Shown piece after piece: positions 41,779 to 50,604 of a DNA stretch of 64,000 nt. The notes beneath the pieces were generated by a model, which saw nothing but the letters and a program-made list of their open reading frames with translations, had not been told where the DNA came from and made no database searches. Made by a program: the position numbers and the translations under genes. This stretch comes from Candidatus Pyrohabitans jungbluthii (GTDB taxonomy: Archaea > Hydrothermarchaeota > Hydrothermarchaeia > Hydrothermarchaeales > BMS3B), in assembly GCA_002010065.2 (NCBI GenBank), contig MTMD02000005.1, forward strand, positions 22,180 through 86,179, in the 5' to 3' direction. Within the stretch, counting starts at the first letter, position 1, and each line of letters starts with the position of its first letter.

Positions 41779-42110
41779 TGCCCACCCCCCGAGATGTACT
41801 TCAGTAGCAAAGCCAAGCTGCTAACCGCAATGGCTGCGATCGCGATGAGCGCGGTGCCCTTAATAAACCCCTTCTCGCTGGAAATGATCCCCACCCTGCT
41901 CCTCCTCTCGAGGATATCAGTGAGAAGCTCGCCCAGAAGCTCGTACCTCACTAGGTACAGCACAACTCCTAGGAGCAGAAAGGCAGCACCCAGGTAGGTA
42001 CCCACAAGCTTTGGCTCCCCACCGATGAGAGCCTCCCTCATCGCAGCAAGGGATAGCAGGATTACCGCAAGGGAAAGCGGCACGAGGGTGGAAATGCGTA
42101 CCATGCCCAT
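41775..42110 (-). CDS. Three-helix membrane protein of the cytochrome b operon
   Basis: About 111 residues with three hydrophobic segments (STLVPLSLAVILLSLAAM, YLGAAFLLLGVVLYLV, ALIAIAAIAVSSLALLL) and a basic loop. No haem, Cys or Rieske motif. I chose ATG 42110 just after the stop of the preceding gene; ATG 42131 would overlap it. The 4-base overlap with the b6-like gene implies coupled translation. Perhaps a subunit that replaces the usual electron-acceptor part; function unknown. Confidence 0.6.
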   Translation of the reverse strand: MGMVRISTLVPLSLAVILLSLAAMREALIGGEPKLVGTYLGAAFLLLGVVLYLVRYELLGELLTDILERRSRVGIISSEKGFIKGTALIAIAAIAVSSLALLLKYISGGGQ

Positions 42111-42111
42111 T

Positions 42112-42279
42112 TCAACCACCGAGCTTTTCAAATATGTAGTCGAGCAGGAGGACTAAGAAAATCGCGGCAAAACTCAGCGCAAAGCTCAGAGGTTCGCCAA
42201 GCGCATAGTCGCGCGAGGGCACCGCAGAAGGTATTGCTAAGAGAGGAGCAGCGGCTACCAAAGCATTCGTTTTTTCCAT
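42112..42279 (-). CDS. 55-residue membrane protein, first gene of the cytochrome b operon
   Basis: ATG 42279 to TGA 42112. It begins MEKTNALVAAAPLLAIPSAV, then a polar part SRDYALGEPL and a second hydrophobic stretch FALSFAAIFLVLLLDYIF. Two short helices, or a signal peptide and anchor. TATA (TTTATATACC) lies 30-40 bp upstream, so it opens the operon. No family recognised. Confidence 0.5.
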   Translation of the reverse strand: MEKTNALVAAAPLLAIPSAVPSRDYALGEPLSFALSFAAIFLVLLLDYIFEKLGG

Positions 42280-42308
42280 CATTCCGGATTAAAGATTGCC
42301 CCCCTGTG

Positions 42309-42318
42309 GTATATAAAG
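42309..42318 (-). promoter_or_regulatory. TATA box of the cytochrome b operon
   Basis: Minus strand TTTATATACC, 30-39 bp upstream of ATG 42279. The region between citramalate synthase (ending 42352) and this operon is otherwise featureless. Confidence 0.5.
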
Positions 42319-42351
42319 GTTCAGTTTTTCCATGTATGCTGGAAGAAACCA

Positions 42352-43950
42352 TCATTCAGTTTCTGGCATATTGCTAGAAAAATTGGCAAGCCCCTCCTGC
42401 TCTTTCATAAGCTTGTACTCAATGCTGTCCGCGAGCGCTATCCAGCTTGCCTCGATGATGTTCTCAGACACGCCTACGGTGCCCCAGCTATGCTTGCCGT
42501 CGCTGCTCTCTATGAGCACGCGCACCTTTGCTCCTGTGCCCTCGTGGGTGTCGAGCACGCGCACCTTATAATCTGTGAGGTATACCTGCTTAAGCACAGG
42601 GTAGAACTTCTCCAGCGCCTTGCGCAGCGCATTATCTAAAGCGTTAACAGGGCCATTTCCTTCTGCAGCCGTGTGCTCATACTTATCGCGAACCCTCACC
42701 TTCACCGTCGCCTCGGAGCGAATCCGCTCGCGTTCGGTGCTCACAATTACGCGGAAGCCTTCCAGCTCAAAGAAGGGCTTTGTTAGGCCAAGGGCGCGCT
42801 TCATGAGCAGCTCAAAACTCGCTTCGGCGCCTTCGAATTGATATCCCTGCTTCTCCATCTCCTTGAGCTTCTGGAGTATGAGCTTTACTTCGGGTGAGTC
42901 CTTCTCTAAGGCAATACCGTACTCCTTAGCTTTAACGTAGATGTTTGTCCTACCCGAGAGCTCAGACACCAGAAAGCGCCGCACGTTACCCACGCTCTCC
43001 GGATCAACGTGCTCATATGTGCGCGGGGCCTTGTAGACCGCATCCACGTGAATCCCCGCCTTATGGGCGAAGGCGGAGCTACCCACGTAGGGCAAGTTGT
43101 GCTGATGCGGAAGATTGGCGATCTCACTCACAAAGCGCGAGACCTCCGTGAGCTTTTGCAGCTGCTCATCGCTTATGCAGTCTATGCCAAGCTTCAGCTT
43201 GAGGTTGGGGATTATGGAGCAGAGGTTAGCGTTACCACAGCGCTCGCCATAGCCGTTTATAGTGCCTTGAACCTGCACCGCGCCCATTCTCACGGCGATA
43301 ATCGAGTTTGCCACTGCGGTGTCAGCGTCGTTATGTGCATGTATCCCCAAAGGCGTTGTAACCTTGCTTTTAACCTCCTTTATAATTTCCATGGTCTCGA
43401 AGGGTAAGGTTCCGCCGTTGGTGTCGCAGAGCACTAAGCAATCAACCCTCGCCTCCTCAGCGGCGCGTAGCGTGGCAAGGGCATACTCTGGGTTGCCCTT
43501 ATAGGCATCGAAGAAGTGCTCCGCGTCGAAGAAGACCTCCAACCCATGATCCTTGAGAAATTCCACGCTCTCGGTAATCATCGCCAGGTTTTCCTCAAGC
43601 TCAACCTTGAGCGCTGCCTTCACGTGCAGGTCCCAGCTCTTCCCGAAGATGGTCACAGTATTAACGCCGCTATCCACAAGAGCACGGAGGTTCACATCCT
43701 TAGAAGCGCTCACCTTAGCCCTGCGAGTGCTGCCAAAAGCTACAAGGCGAGCGTTGCTGAGCTCAAGCTTCCTCGCCTTCTCGAAGAATTCAGCATCTTT
43801 GGGGTTCGAGCCCGGCCACCCGCCCTCGATGTAGTGTATACCAAGCTCGTCCAGCTTTGCGGCAATGCGAAGCTTGTCCTCTACTGAGAAGGAGATGTGC
43901 TCTGACTGCGTACCGTCTCGCAGAGTGGTGTCGTAGAGCTTCACCTGCAT
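42352..43950 (-). CDS. cimA: (R)-citramalate synthase
   Basis: About 532 residues. [13 protein letters not shown] (metal and substrate site), [34 protein letters not shown] and [15 protein letters not shown] are the conserved HMGL-like motifs of the TIGR00977-type citramalate synthases, which make citramalate from pyruvate and acetyl-CoA for isoleucine synthesis. The GWPGSNPKD form separates it from isopropylmalate and homocitrate synthases. A C-terminal regulatory LeuA-like domain is present. ATG 43950 is chosen over TTG 43959. This is the type best known from bacteria, though found in some archaea. Confidence 0.92.
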   Translation of the reverse strand: MQVKLYDTTLRDGTQSEHISFSVEDKLRIAAKLDELGIHYIEGGWPGSNPKDAEFFEKARKLELSNARLVAFGSTRRAKVSASKDVNLRALVDSGVNTVTIFGKSWDLHVKAALKVELEENLAMITESVEFLKDHGLEVFFDAEHFFDAYKGNPEYALATLRAAEEARVDCLVLCDTNGGTLPFETMEIIKEVKSKVTTPLGIHAHNDADTAVANSIIAVRMGAVQVQGTINGYGERCGNANLCSIIPNLKLKLGIDCISDEQLQKLTEVSRFVSEIANLPHQHNLPYVGSSAFAHKAGIHVDAVYKAPRTYEHVDPESVGNVRRFLVSELSGRTNIYVKAKEYGIALEKDSPEVKLILQKLKEMEKQGYQFEGAEASFELLMKRALGLTKPFFELEGFRVIVSTERERIRSEATVKVRVRDKYEHTAAEGNGPVNALDNALRKALEKFYPVLKQVYLTDYKVRVLDTHEGTGAKVRVLIESSDGKHSWGTVGVSENIIEASWIALADSIEYKLMKEQEGLANFSSNMPETE

Positions 43951-44019
43951 CGCTCGCAACCCCTATGGCGCTGGACACGTCATACCCATGAGATAACAAT
44001 TACAAGCAAAACAATAACT

Positions 44020-44208
44020 CTACCTGTTGCCCGAAATCTTCATCGCAAGCACAAAAAAGGCGAAGCCCAGCAGAAAGAGCACTGAAAACTGGGAGATGTC
44101 ATCATTTAAAAGGTAGTGCACAGAGAAGAGTATGCACGCGAATCCAAATACTCCGTTTATCAGTGCAGGCTTAAAGGAGCCAACCCTGTAAAGCTGCACG
44201 GGTCGCAA
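44020..44208 (-). CDS. Small two-helix membrane protein
   Basis: 62 residues: a polar N-terminus, then GVFGFACILFSVHYLL and VLFLLGFAFFVLAM with a basic tail. It starts at TTG 44208 with GGGAGG just ahead, supported by a TATA element at 44249-44260 which also serves the divergent flippase-like gene. Unknown function. Confidence 0.5.
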   Translation of the reverse strand: MRPVQLYRVGSFKPALINGVFGFACILFSVHYLLNDDISQFSVLFLLGFAFFVLAMKISGNR

Positions 44209-44248
44209 AATTCCTCCCTCTATATCTATTCCTGATTTTACTGGCAGG

Positions 44249-44260
44249 TATATTTAAATC
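44249..44260. promoter_or_regulatory. Shared divergent TATA element
   Basis: TATATTTAAATC reads as a TATA box in both directions. It lies about 26-37 bp before ATG 44286 on the plus strand and about 41-52 bp before TTG 44208 on the minus strand. Confidence 0.45.
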
Positions 44261-44285
44261 TTTTGATTTGAGATTATGTGTGCGT

Positions 44286-45293
44286 ATGAAGAGATTGAAG
44301 CTCAATCTGCTGGTTCTTATACTTGTAACACTCCTCCTTGTGGGTGCAGCCGGGAAGATAAGCTGGCGTGAGGCATTAGCTCTCGCTTCAGGGGCGAGAT
44401 ATGAATTTATCGCTGCTGCCGTTGGCATAACCATTGCAAGATTTCTGCTCTGGAGCTTAAAATGGCTGCTACTAATAAGACCTTTGGCAAAGGGTGTGCG
44501 TTTCTCGCGGATTTTTGTGATTCTGCTTGCAGGCTTATTTGTGAGCACCTCAACGCCTGGAGCCAATGTTGGTGGCGAGCCCCTTCGCGCCTACTACCTT
44601 GCTAAAGAGGCTAGAATCAAGAAGAGCGCCGCAATGGCAACGGTGATGATGGACAAGGCGGGAAACTACACTGCCTTCTTCATCTTTTCCCTAGCTTCGA
44701 TCTTCCTGCTCTGGCTCTTCCTCGAGATACCCCCAGCGCTCAAGTTCCTTGGAGAGGTGCTTCTCTTCATCATCGCTCTTGCCGCTCTCTCCTCCACCTA
44801 CCTGAGGCGAAGCGAAGCCGCTCAAGCGAAGGTCCTCCGCTTTGTGTATCATCTTCCTCCCCTTGAGATGCTCAGGAGGAGGTTCAGCAGCTACGCAGCC
44901 TTTGAGAGCTTCGTGTCTAGCAGGTTTGAGCTGTTTCTGCGCACATTAAGAGAGCTGTCAACGCAGCGGCGCGCGCTCGTGGCAAACCTGCTGCTCTCTT
45001 TTGCTATCTGGCTGACCTCTTACATAAAAACCTACCTAGTATTCCTGGCGCTTGGGGTTAACGCCTCTCTGCTTCTTGTTACTGCGGTGAAAACCGTGGC
45101 AATCCTAGTAGGTATGGCGAGCTTTTTGCCAGGTGGCATGGGCGCAACAGAGGCGACAATGGTGGCGCTTTTCGCAGGCGCGGGCATAGAGGGCAGTGTA
45201 GCCCTTGCTGGAATACTGCTCTCACGCGCAATTTACTACTTCTTCGCCCTTGGCTTGGGCTACGCATGCCTCCTCTGCCTCAGGCTTCACTAG
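44286..45293 (+). CDS. Flippase-like/LPG-synthetase-type membrane protein (AglD/UPF0104)
   Basis: About 335 residues, eight or nine membrane segments. Family marks: RFLLWSLKWLLLIRP, STSTPGANVGGEPLRAYYL (the conserved PGxxGGE-x-R loop), KSAAMATVMMDK, and FLPGGMGATEATMVALF. These proteins move or modify lipid-linked sugars or aminoacyl lipids. ATG 44286 fits a leaderless start from the TATA at 44249. Its stop codon lies in a long hairpin with the next gene's start. Confidence 0.8.
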   Translation: MKRLKLNLLVLILVTLLLVGAAGKISWREALALASGARYEFIAAAVGITIARFLLWSLKWLLLIRPLAKGVRFSRIFVILLAGLFVSTSTPGANVGGEPLRAYYLAKEARIKKSAAMATVMMDKAGNYTAFFIFSLASIFLLWLFLEIPPALKFLGEVLLFIIALAALSSTYLRRSEAAQAKVLRFVYHLPPLEMLRRRFSSYAAFESFVSSRFELFLRTLRELSTQRRALVANLLLSFAIWLTSYIKTYLVFLALGVNASLLLVTAVKTVAILVGMASFLPGGMGATEATMVALFAGAGIEGSVALAGILLSRAIYYFFALGLGYACLLCLRLH

Positions 45294-45342
45294 GCTTAGT
45301 TGCATGCGTTAAGTTTTGCGCTTAACGCATGGTCAAGCCTAG
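45290..45342. promoter_or_regulatory. Long bipartite hairpin over a stop/start junction
   Basis: CTAGGCTT (45290-45297) pairs with AAGCCTAG (45335-45342), and CATGCGTTAAG (45303-45313) with CTTAACGCATG (45321-45331), around the loop TTTTGCG, with AGTTG/GTC as an internal bulge. So 19 bp pair in all. It includes the TAG of the flippase-like gene and the ATG (45329) of the nucleotidyltransferase gene, so in RNA it would hide that start codon; as DNA it could be an operator. Confidence 0.6.
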
Positions 45343-46330
45343 GCTGCGTGACTTCCTCATAACCCGCGAAGGCATGATATTTGCGGTTGTGAGTTATGCT
45401 CATCCTCCGGGACGCTACTTAGCCTTCCTGCGCTACTACCCCTGTGAGCATGGGGAGCGACGCCGCTCAGGTAAGGGCTACTGCAAGGTCGCTTCGACGA
45501 CGCGGTCCTTCGAATACCTTCAGGAGCGCTACCCGGGGTACATATTCACCCACGCTGGGGCACGCCTTCAGGCGGTGCCTTCCTCGAGGGTGGAGGAGGT
45601 GCTAACTCCAAGGGAAAGGCTGGCGGAGATAGCAGAGGAGCCAACAGATGCACTCGAAGAAAAGGCTGCACAGCTTGCGGAGATTTTTTCCAGTGTGGTG
45701 CCTGCGAGCAAGCTGGGTGTAACCGGCTCGCTGCTCGCGGGCTTGCATTTACCCACGTCGGACATAGACTTTGTTATTTACGGGACGGAGAACCATCGCA
45801 GGGCGAGAGAGCTTCTTGCGGAGCTCATTGAAAATGAGAACTCTGGCATACGAGAGCTTAACATTGAGGAATGGCGTCAGGCGTATGAGAAGCGCTTTCC
45901 CGGTCACAAAACGCTGAGCTTTGAGGATTTCCTATGGCATGAGCGGCGGAAGTTTCACAAGGCTAGCGTGGCTGGCACCGCCTTCGACCTGCTGCTGGTG
46001 CGGGAGAGGTGCGCTGTGAGCTGGGGAGAGGAGAGCTACACCCGCCTCGGCCTCACTACGGTGAGCTGCGTTGTGGAGGACGCCTCCCTCGCATTTGACT
46101 ACCCGGCTCGCTACGCTGTGAGCTGCGACGATGCTGGCATTGAAGAAATTGTAGCTTACACTCACACCTACGCGGGGCAGGCGATGGAGGGGGAGCGCAT
46201 CCTGGCGAGGGGCTACCTGGAGGAGGTAAGATCGCGGAGGAGAAGCTACCTGCGCCTCGTCGTTGGCACAACGCGTGAGGCTGCGGGGGAGTACATCAAG
46301 GTTATAAACGCGCCTCCAGCCAGGCGATAA
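45329..46330 (+). CDS. Pol-beta-type nucleotidyltransferase-domain protein
   Basis: A 333-residue archaeal protein. The N-terminal 90 residues (KPRLRDFLITREGMIFAVVS) form a conserved domain that handles a small beta-sheet; residues about 125-200 contain VTGSLLAGLHLPTSDIDFVIYG, the GS..DxD nucleotidyltransferase motif. The family is conserved in archaea with no proven substrate. The ATG is buried in the 45290-45342 hairpin. The 3' end overlaps the esterase gene by 29 bases, convergent. Confidence 0.7.
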   Translation: MVKPRLRDFLITREGMIFAVVSYAHPPGRYLAFLRYYPCEHGERRRSGKGYCKVASTTRSFEYLQERYPGYIFTHAGARLQAVPSSRVEEVLTPRERLAEIAEEPTDALEEKAAQLAEIFSSVVPASKLGVTGSLLAGLHLPTSDIDFVIYGTENHRRARELLAELIENENSGIRELNIEEWRQAYEKRFPGHKTLSFEDFLWHERRKFHKASVAGTAFDLLLVRERCAVSWGEESYTRLGLTTVSCVVEDASLAFDYPARYAVSCDDAGIEEIVAYTHTYAGQAMEGERILARGYLEEVRSRRRSYLRLVVGTTREAAGEYIKVINAPPARR

Positions 46331-46994
46331 CCTTCTTCCTGAGCTCAGGTGAAGCGCTAAGCATCTCTGTGCCGTGCCCTGCATTGCTAAGCCTCTCAAA
46401 CACCTTCTCGCCTTTTACAAGGGAGTATAGCTGCTCAGCCGACGAGAAGGCGTAGGCATCTTCTTCGCTGGCGGCGAAGAGGACAGAGCGCGAATACCGC
46501 GCTGCTGCGTCGTCAGTAACCACACCGCGGTAGTTCAGGCCAGGAGATAGGAGCACCACGGTCTTAATTTCGCTATCTTCCGCAGCGTAGCGCAGGGCTA
46601 TGTTCGCACCTATGCTTGCCCCTACTATGCCTATCCTGCCCGGCTTTACCCCCATGCCAAGGAGGTACTCCTTCGCCGCTTTCACGTCCAGAACCATGGT
46701 GTTGAAATCGCTTGCAGAAAAGCTCCGCCAGTCTCCTGAGCTGCTTCCATGTCCGCGGAGGTCAATCGCTATAACAGAAAAGCCGCGCTTCTGAAGCTCC
46801 TGTGCAAAGGCAGTGTAATCCCCGCGGTTCCTCCCCAGCATGTGGAGCAGTATAACCCCTCGCTCTCCTCCAGGATAGTAGGTGGCAGCTATCTTGGCTC
46901 CATCTTCTGTGGCCAGGGTAACCTCCTCTTTCACGCCGCCACCTGTACATGCAGTGAGGAGGAGAAGCACCGCAATGAGCAAAAACCACCTCAT
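46302..46994 (-). CDS. Alpha/beta-hydrolase lipoprotein
   Basis: About 230 residues with a lipobox signal (FLLIAVLLLLTAC, Cys16) and an alpha/beta-hydrolase fold: VILLHMLGRN, IDLRGHGSSSG, IVGASIGANIAL (nucleophile Ser), and His in SNAGHGTE. Asp is likely in ASEEDAYAF. A secreted or membrane-tethered esterase or peptidase-like enzyme. The frame opens at 47051 but ATG 46994 gives the signal peptide and fits a TATA-like TTTTATTATG about 25-30 bp upstream. Confidence 0.8.
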   Translation of the reverse strand: MRWFLLIAVLLLLTACTGGGVKEEVTLATEDGAKIAATYYPGGERGVILLHMLGRNRGDYTAFAQELQKRGFSVIAIDLRGHGSSSGDWRSFSASDFNTMVLDVKAAKEYLLGMGVKPGRIGIVGASIGANIALRYAAEDSEIKTVVLLSPGLNYRGVVTDDAAARYSRSVLFAASEEDAYAFSSAEQLYSLVKGEKVFERLSNAGHGTEMLSASPELRKKVIAWLEARL

Positions 46995-47025
46995 ACGTAA
47001 ACATTGCCCTAGGAACATAATAAAA

Positions 47026-47334
47026 TTAGCGCTGGCTCTCAAGCTTCTCAATCAGTGAGCGCAGGTAGGCGATGCCCTCCTCCAGAAGCTTCTCCCCTTT
47101 CTCGGTAATGCGGTAGTACTTCTTGTTTTCGCTTCGCCTCGCCTCAACGTAGCCCTCGCTTTCCAGGCGATAAAGCACAACATAAGGCGTTACCAGCGCC
47201 GGTGAGATTCCAAACCTCTCCTTAAGCAGAGGCTTTATCTCATAAGCATAAAGCTCCCGCTCCTTCAGGAGCCGGAGTATGTAGAGCCAGAGCACTTCCT
47301 TTGTTGTCTTATCTCTCAGACGGCGCAGAGGCAT
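47026..47334 (-). CDS. PadR-family regulator
   Basis: A 102-residue winged-helix protein: WLYILRLLKERELYAYEIK, ALVTPYVVLYRLESEGYVE and KKYYRITEKGEKLLEEGIAYL, the PadR pattern. It lies 31 bp ahead of the lipoprotein gene on the same strand, so that gene may be its target. Ligand unknown. Confidence 0.85.
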   Translation of the reverse strand: MPLRRLRDKTTKEVLWLYILRLLKERELYAYEIKPLLKERFGISPALVTPYVVLYRLESEGYVEARRSENKKYYRITEKGEKLLEEGIAYLRSLIEKLESQR

Positions 47335-47354
47335 GAGTAACTATTGACACGGGG

Positions 47355-48821
47355 CTATAAATTTGTATCCACATCTTTTGGTAGCCTGACGTAGAATACA
47401 CAACCCCTTGGTGAGTTGTCTTCCACCCACACCTCGCCTCGGTGAAGCTCTACGATGCGCTTTACTATGGCTAAGCCTAAGCCTGTGCCCCTAACCCCCC
47501 GCTTCTCCTTCCTTGTGAATCTCTCAAAAACCGCCTTTTTGAACTCATCGGGTATCCCAGGGCCAAAATCTTTAACCGCAACTAAGTAGCTATTACCTTT
47601 ATCCCTGACCTCTATCACTACCTTTTTGCCATCGCTGGCGTACTTGGCGGCATTAGTAAGAAGGTTGAGGAACACATGCTCTATTATCGTCGAAGCCTTT
47701 ATTGGCAGTTCTTTTTTAAAATTGAGCTCTACATTCATGCCTTTCTCTTCAAGCAGGGGCTTAGTTTCAGCCACGGCGCGCTGTATTACTTCGGCGAGGT
47801 TGAGCGGCGTGAACTCTAAGCTTTTACTTGAATCAAGTTTTGCCAGTATAGAGGCGTCCTCAACTATTTGAATTAATCTATCAACGCTCCGCTTTATTGC
47901 CTCGAGGTCTTCTTTCTCTTCCTCAGTATGCGCCTCCTCTTCCAGAAGCTCTACGAAGTTCTTTGCAACGCCCGCAGGGTTAAGTATGTCGTGGCGCAAT
48001 ATATCAAGGAAAAGGTCCTTCATCCGGTTGCTCTGCTCTAGCTGTGCCGCGTAGCTGCGCAGCTTCTTCTCTGCAAGCACCCTCTCCGTGACGTCACGAT
48101 AAAGCTCAATTATCTGTTCCACCTCACCCTCGCCGTTGAACACCGGGTAGGCAAACACCTCAAAGTATCTCATTTTTCCCTCTGCATCCTCCACTTCCAT
48201 CAGGAGGCTCACCGGCGCGCGGGTGGTTATCACTTCCTCCATGAGACAGGAACCGTGGGTGGCACAGATGTTTATCTTGTCCCTAGGGATGTCGCTGCAA
48301 GTCTTCCCTATGAGCTCTTCACGGCTGAGCCCTATTAGCCTCTCAAAGGTCCTGTTCACCTCTCTTATTTTGAACTCCATGTCTATCGCTACAAGTGCCT
48401 CCTGAATGCTGTCCATCAGGAGTCGCAGGTAATCCTTTGTCTTTTCAATCTCTCTGGTTCGCTCCTCAACCTTTCTCTCCAGATTTTCCGCATACTCTCG
48501 AAGCTTTTCATGCAACTCCTTCTGCTCCCTGAAGCTGTATTCGCTGAGATGCATCACTATCAGCACAAAGATTGCGCCAAGGAGGAAGATCAGTGCCCCA
48601 ATAAAAGTTTCACTGATGTACTCCAAGCCCATGACAACCTCATGGAGGTAAAGGACATAGCTGAGCAGAAAAAGCACTATAAGAATCCCGGCTGCCTTCC
48701 ATAACTTTTCGTATCGGCTTTCCTTGAGGTGGCCGGGTATTCGGGCATACTTCATCGCTGCTGCTACCATGAACAGAGTGCCCGATACGACAAGCAGCAG
48801 GGGTAGGAGTTCTACGCTCAT
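47355..48821 (-). CDS. Membrane PAS-histidine kinase with Cys-containing PAS
   Basis: A 488-residue kinase: three N-terminal membrane segments, coiled coil, a PAS domain (MEFKIREVNRTFERLIGLS), HisKA with LRHDILNPAG (RHD type) and an ATPase domain (FLNLLTNAAKY, KDFGPGIPDE, RGTGLGLAIVKRIV). The PAS carries CSDIPRDKINICATHGSC, three Cys as in the 37.4-kb PAS protein, suggesting redox sensing. TATA (GCTTATATATCG, about 48866-48855) precedes the ATG. No receiver-domain gene is next to it. Confidence 0.88.
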   Translation of the reverse strand: MSVELLPLLLVVSGTLFMVAAAMKYARIPGHLKESRYEKLWKAAGILIVLFLLSYVLYLHEVVMGLEYISETFIGALIFLLGAIFVLIVMHLSEYSFREQKELHEKLREYAENLERKVEERTREIEKTKDYLRLLMDSIQEALVAIDMEFKIREVNRTFERLIGLSREELIGKTCSDIPRDKINICATHGSCLMEEVITTRAPVSLLMEVEDAEGKMRYFEVFAYPVFNGEGEVEQIIELYRDVTERVLAEKKLRSYAAQLEQSNRMKDLFLDILRHDILNPAGVAKNFVELLEEEAHTEEEKEDLEAIKRSVDRLIQIVEDASILAKLDSSKSLEFTPLNLAEVIQRAVAETKPLLEEKGMNVELNFKKELPIKASTIIEHVFLNLLTNAAKYASDGKKVVIEVRDKGNSYLVAVKDFGPGIPDEFKKAVFERFTRKEKRGVRGTGLGLAIVKRIVELHRGEVWVEDNSPRGCVFYVRLPKDVDTNL

Positions 48822-48916
48822 CCTAGCAGTTAGCTGTAGGTTGTCGATATATAAGCACTATTTTATAATCATAAAATACTTATACTATTTTACATATATA
48901 AAGTACTGGTGAGCAC

Positions 48917-49987
48917 ATGGGAAAGGTGAGAGTAGCTATAATCGGCGTAGGCAACTGCGCCTCGTCGCTGGTGCAGGGAGTGGAGTACTATAAGAACGCT
49001 AATGAAGACGAGAACATCCCTGGCTTGATGCACGTAAAGCTGGGTGACTATCACATCCGTGACATAGAATTCACCGCAGCCTTTGACATAGATAAGAACA
49101 AGGTGGGCAAGGATTTGAGCGAGGCGATTTTTGCCGAGCCGAATAACACTATAAAGTTCGCCGACGTACCCAACTTGGGCGTGGAAGTTATGCGGGGCAT
49201 GACTCACGACGGTGTGGGGAAGTATTTAAGCGAGAAGATAGAGAAGCATCCCTCGCCCACCGTCGACGTAGCTGGTGTACTTGAGGAAACCAACACAGAC
49301 GTGGTTGTGAATTACCTCCCTGTGGGCAGCGAGTTCGCCACAAAGTGGTATGTAGAGCAGGCGCTAAAGGCGGGTTGCGCCTTTGTGAACTGCATTCCCG
49401 TATTTATAGCGCGAGAGCAGCGATGGCAGGAGGTTTTTAAGAAAGCGGGGGTGCCCATAATAGGCGATGACATCAAGAGTCAGGTCGGCGCCACCATAGT
49501 GCACCGCACCCTTGCGAACCTCTTCAAGGCGCGTGGAGTTAAGCTTGAGCGCACCATGCAGCTCAACGTGGGAGGCAACACCGACTTCTACAACATGCTG
49601 GAGCGTGAGCGCTTGGAGAGCAAGAAGATTTCAAAAACCAGCGCGGTTACGTCAATGCTGGACTACGACATAGGCGAAGACAATGTGCACATTGGTCCGA
49701 GTGACTACGTTGCATGGCTAACCGACAGAAAATGGGCATACATCCGCTTAGAGGGGCGAAGCTTCGGCGACGTACCGCTCAACATAGAGCTGAAGCTTGA
49801 GGTGTGGGACTCCCCTAATAGCGCGGGCGTTGTGATAGACGCTGTAAGGTGTGCGAAGATTGCACTTGACAGAGGCGAAGCGGGAGCGCTTGAAGCGCCT
49901 TCAGCTTACTTCATGAAGTCCCCGCCTGCTCAGTATCCTGACGACGTAGCCAGAGAGATGGTAGAATCATGGATTCGCGGCGCATAG
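48917..49987 (+). CDS. ino1: myo-Inositol-1-phosphate synthase
   Basis: A 356-residue NAD-dependent enzyme converting glucose-6-phosphate to inositol-1-phosphate. [20 protein letters not shown] (NAD-binding), [45 protein letters not shown] and [12 protein letters not shown] are typical of archaeal/mycobacterial-type IPS. TATA ACATATATAAAG (48892-48903) and GGTGAG give its start. Product may go to inositol lipids or to di-myo-inositol phosphate, a heat-stress solute; the cytidylyltransferase-like gene at 28.8 kb fits either. Confidence 0.95.
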   Translation: MGKVRVAIIGVGNCASSLVQGVEYYKNANEDENIPGLMHVKLGDYHIRDIEFTAAFDIDKNKVGKDLSEAIFAEPNNTIKFADVPNLGVEVMRGMTHDGVGKYLSEKIEKHPSPTVDVAGVLEETNTDVVVNYLPVGSEFATKWYVEQALKAGCAFVNCIPVFIAREQRWQEVFKKAGVPIIGDDIKSQVGATIVHRTLANLFKARGVKLERTMQLNVGGNTDFYNMLERERLESKKISKTSAVTSMLDYDIGEDNVHIGPSDYVAWLTDRKWAYIRLEGRSFGDVPLNIELKLEVWDSPNSAGVVIDAVRCAKIALDRGEAGALEAPSAYFMKSPPAQYPDDVAREMVESWIRGA

Positions 49988-50320
49988 CTATATAACATTT
50001 AAAGAGCGAAGCACCACGCTCAGGATGATAATTACAACCAGGATGTACAGCACCTTGCGCGTGTCTAAGCTGGAGAAGAACTCCCTCAGCTTGGAAGCTA
50101 TGCCTTTCTCAGGTGCTCTGCCCGCGAGTTGCTTGTACTCTGCCTTGAAAGGTTCGTATATCCACTTCTCTGGCTCCTTGCCTCGCGACTCCTTGTACAC
50201 CACCAAGCCAGGGCACGCGTGGTTCTCAGGCAAGCGATGCTCTGCACAGAACTTGCCGCCGCAGAACTTGCAGGTGAATGGCATACTCTCACTGGCGCCG
50301 CAGTAGCTGCACTTTGCCAC
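49988..50320 (-). CDS. AN1-type zinc-finger membrane protein
   Basis: A 110-residue protein. The N-terminal 40 residues have the AN1 zinc pattern (CSYCG, FTCKFCGGKFCAEHR, NHACPG). A basic middle and a C-terminal membrane segment (VLYILVVIIILSVVL) follow, so the finger faces the cytoplasm. GTG start at 50320 shares a base with the hisE stop (TAGTG). Role unknown; AN1 fingers bind proteins or nucleic acid. Confidence 0.8.
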   Translation of the reverse strand: MAKCSYCGASESMPFTCKFCGGKFCAEHRLPENHACPGLVVYKESRGKEPEKWIYEPFKAEYKQLAGRAPEKGIASKLREFFSSLDTRKVLYILVVIIILSVVLRSLNVI

Positions 50321-50604
50321 TACCTACGCCTCCTCTCCAGCTCTGCATATACTTCTGAAAGCTCGACACCTTTTGCGGCGAGGAGCACCATGAGGTGGAA
50401 GATCAGGTCTGCGCTCTCATAGATGAGCTCCTCTTTTCCGCCGCTTTTTGAGGCGAGGATTACTTCTATCGCCTCTTCGCCCACCTTTTCCAGAATCTTA
50501 TCCTCACCCTTGGCAAAGAGCGAGGCTACATAGCTTTCAGGCGGGGGATTTTCCTTTCTCTGCTTTATGACCTCAAATACCTCGTCAAGCACAGAACAGC
50601 TCAT
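50320..50604 (-). CDS. hisE: Phosphoribosyl-ATP pyrophosphatase
   Basis: A 94-residue all-alpha NTP-pyrophosphohydrolase: LDEVFEVIKQRKENPPPESY, EKVGEEAIEVILA and YESADLIFHLMVLL (EExxE and ExxD metal-binding residues). It carries out the second step of histidine synthesis. It is single-domain, without hisI, and overlaps its neighbours on both sides (4 bases and 1 base), so the three genes form an operon. Confidence 0.93.
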   Translation of the reverse strand: MSCSVLDEVFEVIKQRKENPPPESYVASLFAKGEDKILEKVGEEAIEVILASKSGGKEELIYESADLIFHLMVLLAAKGVELSEVYAELERRRR

